NCBI RefSeq assembly: GCF_003731765.1
Contig: NZ_MOAL01000008.1
Location: forward strand, 124,001 to 188,000
Direction of reading: 5' to 3'
Length of the DNA stretch: 64,000 bases
Source of the DNA: Pseudomonas chlororaphis
Lineage (GTDB): Bacteria > Pseudomonadota > Gammaproteobacteria > Pseudomonadales > Pseudomonadaceae
How positions within the stretch are numbered: position 1 is the first letter of the stretch; the number at the start of each line of letters is the position of its first letter. The notes beneath the pieces were generated by a model, which was given only the letters and a program-made list of their open reading frames with translations, ran no database searches and was not told the origin of the DNA. Shown piece by piece: positions 60,444 through 64,000 of the stretch. The position numbers were made by a program, and so were the translations under genes.

Positions 60444-60472
60444 AAAAAGGCCCGCGCAATGCGGGCCTTTTT
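60444..60472 (+). terminator. Intrinsic terminator after rapA
   Basis: AAAAAGGCCCGC and GCGGGCCTTTTT form a 12-bp stem around GCAAT, with a further T-run on the plus strand. Confidence 0.92.
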
Positions 60473-60482
60473 TATTGGGCGG

Positions 60483-60562
60483 CTGATCGCCGGCGAACCG
60501 GCGCCTATAGGGGCTCGTGTGCACCTTCCGTCATGTGTGAGCGGGCTTGCCGGCGATGGCGT
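60483..60562. repeat. REP pair overlapping the 3' end of the MFS gene
   Basis: GATCGCCGGCGAACCGGCGCC (60486-60506) and GCGGGCTTGCCGGCGATGGC (60541-60560) are inverted REP halves. The second lies inside the coding region and encodes the C-terminal AIAGKPA of the transporter. Confidence 0.75.
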
Positions 60563-61895
60563 CCTCAAGCGGCACTTGCACCGCCGCCAACCCATCTTTC
60601 ATGCGCTGGGCATCGCGGACAAAACAACGGGAGGCCTGGAACAGAAACAGCATGGTCAGGAACAGCGCCACCGGAATCAGGTACATGGCGTCGTGCAGCC
60701 CCACGGCCTTGAAGGCTTCGGTCATTTGCTCCGCGCCTTCGGCATACATGGCCGCATGGGCGAAATGGTCGGACAAGCCCCCCACCACCACCGGCCCCAA
60801 ACCGCCTCCCAGCAGATAGAGGCCGGCAAAGAACAGCGCCATGGCGGTCGCCCGCAGCCGCGGCTCCACCACGTCCTGGATCGCCGTGTACACGCAGGTG
60901 TAGAAGTTGTAGGCAAACAACCAGCCGACGCTGAATACCGCGACAAACACGCCGATCTCGATGCGCCCGGCATACAGGGCCCAAGCCGTGGTCACCGTGG
61001 TGATGATCAAGCTGAAGGCCGCGAACAACAGGCGGCCGTTGGCCACGCGCTGGTGGATCTTGTCCGCCACCCAGCCGCCCAGGGTCAGGCCAAACAACCC
61101 AGTGACCCCGACAATGATCCCTGTGGCCACCGCCGCATCATGCAGTGGCATCAGGAAATAGCGCTGCAGCATCGGCACCAGGAACGAGTTGCAGGCGTAG
61201 GTGGCGAAGTTGAAGGTCAAGCCGGCCAGGGTCAGCCAAAGAAAGGTCGGGATCGCCAGCACCCGGCGAATCGGCCGGTCCACCCGCTCCTGGGAAACCT
61301 TCACCGCTTCCGCCGCACCGCGCTTGGGCTCTTTGATAAAGAACATGAACACCGCCAGCACCAACCCCGGCACCGCGGCGATAAAGAACGGCGCGCGCCA
61401 GCTGTCGAAGGCCTTGACCATCGCGCCAATGGTGAAGAACGCCAGCAACAGCCCCAGCGGCAGGCCAAGCATGAAAATGCCCATGGCCCGGGCACGCCGA
61501 TGGGCGGGGAACAGGTCGCCAATCAGCGAATTGGCCGCCGGCGCATAGCTGGCCTCGCCAATGCCGATGCCCATGCGCACCAGGAGGAAGGTCCAGAAAC
61601 TGCCCACCATGCCGTTGACCGCGGTCAGCGCACTCCAGGTCGCCAGGCCCCAGCCCATGAGCTTGCTGCGTGAACCGGTGTCGGCCAGGCGCCCCAGGGG
61701 CAACCCGGCAATGGCGTAAACGAGGGTAAAGGCGGTGCCGATGATCCCGAGCTGGAAGTCACTCAAGTGCCATTCCATACGGATCGGCTCAATGATGATG
61801 GCGGGGATGGTGCGGTCAAAGAAATTGAACAGATTAGCCAGGAACAACAGGAACAGAATGCGCCAGGCATTCGCCGCTTGGGTCGAGTTCTGCAT
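60531..61895 (-). CDS. MFS transporter, spinster-like
   Basis: A 454-residue carrier with 12 membrane segments. 'LANLFNFFDRTIPAIIIEPI', 'GLPLGRLADTGSRSKLMG' and 'GIGIGEASYAPAANSLIGDLFP' are typical of spinster-type bacterial MFS proteins. AGAGA lies 7 nt before the ATG. The last residues are encoded by REP sequence. It is convergent with rapA, and the substrate is unknown. Confidence 0.85.
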   Translation of the reverse strand: MQNSTQAANAWRILFLLFLANLFNFFDRTIPAIIIEPIRMEWHLSDFQLGIIGTAFTLVYAIAGLPLGRLADTGSRSKLMGWGLATWSALTAVNGMVGSFWTFLLVRMGIGIGEASYAPAANSLIGDLFPAHRRARAMGIFMLGLPLGLLLAFFTIGAMVKAFDSWRAPFFIAAVPGLVLAVFMFFIKEPKRGAAEAVKVSQERVDRPIRRVLAIPTFLWLTLAGLTFNFATYACNSFLVPMLQRYFLMPLHDAAVATGIIVGVTGLFGLTLGGWVADKIHQRVANGRLLFAAFSLIITTVTTAWALYAGRIEIGVFVAVFSVGWLFAYNFYTCVYTAIQDVVEPRLRATAMALFFAGLYLLGGGLGPVVVGGLSDHFAHAAMYAEGAEQMTEAFKAVGLHDAMYLIPVALFLTMLFLFQASRCFVRDAQRMKDGLAAVQVPLEDAIAGKPAHT

Positions 61896-62315
61896 GGGTT
61901 GGTCTCTTTATTGTTATTCGGCCAGACGCAACCGAGCCTGGAAGCTGCAATCTAGTCAGGCGGCTACGTGCTGTCTGTGATCATTCGCCAGTCTGATATC
62001 AAGCCATGGCCCCTGGCCTGCCCCTCCTCAATGCATGAACAACACACGCCCCCTGACGAGAGCGCCCCAGTGGCGTGGATCACAGCCTGTTCGCCCACCG
62101 CTGCGAGCGGCGTTCAGGCTGGCGCCTCTGAAAACCCTGGTAACAGAAACAGTCATCACCGGAAGTGCTTAGCATCTTTGGCGATTACGCCCATATCGAA
62201 ATCGTTGGGAGCAAACTGCCAGCACCGTTCCCGGTCGTCGGACGGCCTCTATACTCCAGGCATTCGTCGGCGCCCCAAGGCACCGAGTTGAGATGACGCT
62301 GAGACGAGGCATGCT
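61896..62315. other. 420-bp divergent promoter region
   Basis: No gene is seen between the divergent MFS and MHYT genes. CTATACT at 62249-62255, 60 nt before the MHYT ATG, is the sigma-S (RpoS) -10 consensus. No clear -35 is present, as is common for that class. Confidence 0.5.
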
Positions 62316-64000
62316 ATGGAATGGCTGGGTGTGCATTTCTTTACCGAGCTTCCAGAGCGCGGGCAGACAGTACTCGGTTGCAGTCATAGCCCCTTTCTGG
62401 TGCTGCTGGCCTATCTGGTGGCCTGCGCCGCCAGCTTCGCCACCCTGGATATGGCCGAGCGCGTCGGACACGTCGAACGCCCGTCCACCCAACGGCTCTG
62501 GCGCTGGATCGGGGCCTGCTGCCTGGCTGGGGGCATCTGGGCCATGCATTTCATCAGCATGCTCGCCCTGCAAGTGCCCATCGAAGTGCACTACCAGCTG
62601 CCCTTGACCCTGCTGTCACTGCTGATTGCCCTGATCGCCGCGTGGCTGGCTATGCAGACCCTCAGTCACCCGCAACTGCCGCTATGGCGCTACGTCTGCG
62701 CAGCGGTGTGGATCGGCCTGGGCATCTGCACCATGCATTACGTCGGCATGGCGGCCATGCGTTCCAACGCGGTGCAGTACTACCAGACGCCGCTGATGCT
62801 GCTTTCGATGGTCGTGGCGATCGGTACCAGCCTCGCCGCCCTGCTGCTGTCGCGCCATCTGTACAACGGCAGCGGCATGTTTCACCAATTGCTCAAGTAC
62901 GCCAGCAGCCTGCTGCTGGGGGCCGGGATCATCAGCAGCCACTTCACCGGCATGGCCGCCTTGACCCTGGTGCTGCCCCTGGACAGCCCGGCCCGTGCCC
63001 CCGTGGACAACAACAGCATGCAACTGGGGCTGACCATCGCGGTGATTGCCCTGCTGGTGATCGGCAGCGCCATCAGTGCGGCCCTGGCCGACAAGAAACT
63101 GCAACACAAGGAGCACGACCTGCGCCGGGTCAACGCCCTGCTCTCGCAACTGGACCAGGCCCGGGTCTCGCTGCAACAAGTGGCCCACTACGATGCCCTG
63201 ACCAACCTGATCAACCGCCGCGGCTTCAACCAGTTGTTCGCCGAAAAGCTTCTGGAAAAAACCACCTACGGCGGCAAGCTGGCGGTGATGTTCCTCGACA
63301 TCGACCACTTCAAGCGGATCAACGACAGCCTGGGCCACGACGCGGGCGACGAGTTGCTGAAAGTCATCGCCGGCCACATCAAGCACTCCACCCGCACCCA
63401 TGAGGACGTGGTGGCGCGCTTTGGCGGCGACGAGTTCTGCATCCTCACCAGCCTCAAGGAGTGCGACGAGGCTCGGCACATGGCCCAGCGCATCATGCAA
63501 AAAATGAAGGAACCCATCGAACTGGCGGGCCGGCGCATGGTGATGACCACCAGCATCGGCATCAGCCTGTTCCCGGACGACGGCACCACCTGCGAAGAAC
63601 TGCTGAAGAATGCCGACCTGGCGCTGTATCAATCCAAAGCCGGTGGCCGCAACAACCTGCATTTTTTCAGCAGCAACCTGAAAGCCCGGGCCACCCTGGA
63701 ATTGCAGCTCGAAGAAGAACTGCGCCACGCCCTGCGCAGCGACAGCGAACTGCGACTCTATTACCAACCCATCTATGACTTGAAAACCGCCAAGGTCAGC
63801 AAGCTCGAAGCCCTGGTCCGCTGGCAGCATCCGCTACACGGCCTGCTGGCGCCGGACCGTTTCATCGGCATTGCCGAGGCCAACGGCCTGATCGAGGCCC
63901 TGGACAACTGGGTCCTGCGCAAGGCCTGTGAGGATCTGGCCCGGCTGTCCCAGAGTGGGTTCGACCAGCTTAAGGTAGCGGTCAACTGCTCGGCCTTGAA
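62316..64000 (+). CDS. MHYT-GGDEF-EAL cyclic-di-GMP enzyme, MucR-like (cut by window end)
   Basis: The first 561 residues are visible. A seven-helix MHYT sensor shows the motifs MHFI (77), MHYV (140) and SHFT (208), which bind a metal near the periplasmic face. A short linker leads to a diguanylate cyclase domain with intact GGDEF at 370-374; the preceding RxxD inhibitory site is absent (THED at that place). An EAL domain begins with EALVRW at 498. The plan matches MucR of P. aeruginosa, linked to alginate control. ATG 62316 has GAGG 6 nt upstream. Confidence 0.9.
   Translation, partial: MEWLGVHFFTELPERGQTVLGCSHSPFLVLLAYLVACAASFATLDMAERVGHVERPSTQRLWRWIGACCLAGGIWAMHFISMLALQVPIEVHYQLPLTLLSLLIALIAAWLAMQTLSHPQLPLWRYVCAAVWIGLGICTMHYVGMAAMRSNAVQYYQTPLMLLSMVVAIGTSLAALLLSRHLYNGSGMFHQLLKYASSLLLGAGIISSHFTGMAALTLVLPLDSPARAPVDNNSMQLGLTIAVIALLVIGSAISAALADKKLQHKEHDLRRVNALLSQLDQARVSLQQVAHYDALTNLINRRGFNQLFAEKLLEKTTYGGKLAVMFLDIDHFKRINDSLGHDAGDELLKVIAGHIKHSTRTHEDVVARFGGDEFCILTSLKECDEARHMAQRIMQKMKEPIELAGRRMVMTTSIGISLFPDDGTTCEELLKNADLALYQSKAGGRNNLHFFSSNLKARATLELQLEEELRHALRSDSELRLYYQPIYDLKTAKVSKLEALVRWQHPLHGLLAPDRFIGIAEANGLIEALDNWVLRKACEDLARLSQSGFDQLKVAVNCSAL

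Overview
The window is high-GC, densely coded and typical of a Pseudomonas of the fluorescens/putida lineage. The supporting signs are a protocatechuate (pca) regulon in the Pseudomonas order, an Emh/Ttg/MexAB-OprM-type efflux operon with its TetR repressor, ornithine-lipid genes, RapA, a small CcoM-like gene under Anr-type boxes, and REP/BIME repeats built on a GTAGGAGC...CTTGCCGGCGAT core. No tRNA, rRNA, CRISPR array, phage or insertion sequence was seen. All assignments come from reading the sequence and from family knowledge; no database search was run.

Layout. 0-6.4 kb: a GntR-type regulator with two winged-helix domains stands opposite an operon of amidase, a 293-residue CE4 protein resembling cyclic imidase, an MFS transporter and an SDR. 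Two near-identical 16-bp palindromes lie between the regulator and the operon. A tandem REP array follows. 6.4-9.7 kb: a ribbon-helix-helix protein, a DJ-1/PfpI protein, an EamA exporter and a methyltransferase. 9.9-15.9 kb: a complete Liv-type ABC transporter whose last gene is a coupled flavin monooxygenase. 16-24 kb: two TPM-domain proteins with lemA, periplasmic beta-glucosidase bglX, clsB with a YceI protein, and an IclR regulator. 24.4-28.6 kb: an MHS transporter, an M20 amidohydrolase, and a serine hydrolase with a small membrane protein. 28.7-32 kb: an acyl-CoA dehydrogenase-like gene, olsBA and an AcpH-type gene. 32-34.7 kb: an ArsR / MFS / xenobiotic reductase operon. 35.8-42.5 kb: emhR and emhABC.

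42.5-53.7 kb is the pca region: an OprD porin, pcaC, pcaD, pcaB, pcaT, pcaG, pcaH, pcaF, pcaK and pcaR. Together they import 4-hydroxybenzoate or protocatechuate, cleave the ring (PcaHG), carry it through PcaB, PcaC and PcaD to beta-ketoadipate, and thiolyse beta-ketoadipyl-CoA (PcaF). The CoA-transferase genes are absent. Only a 33-codon tail resembling a CoA-transferase beta subunit remains, directly overlapping pcaF. Five matches to the PcaR 15-mer as I remember it tie the porin, pcaF, pcaK and pcaR into one regulon.

54-64 kb: a small conserved protein, phosphate transporter pitA, a 38-codon ccoM-like gene preceded by two Anr-type boxes, two small proteins, rapA, a spinster-like MFS whose 3' end is REP sequence, and an MHYT-GGDEF-EAL protein cut by the window end. 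The most rewarding targets are the putative cyclic-imide operon and its double-wHTH regulator, the CoA-transferase remnant, the PcaR site map, the ccoM-like gene, and an unassigned structured transcript candidate at 53.9-54.2 kb.
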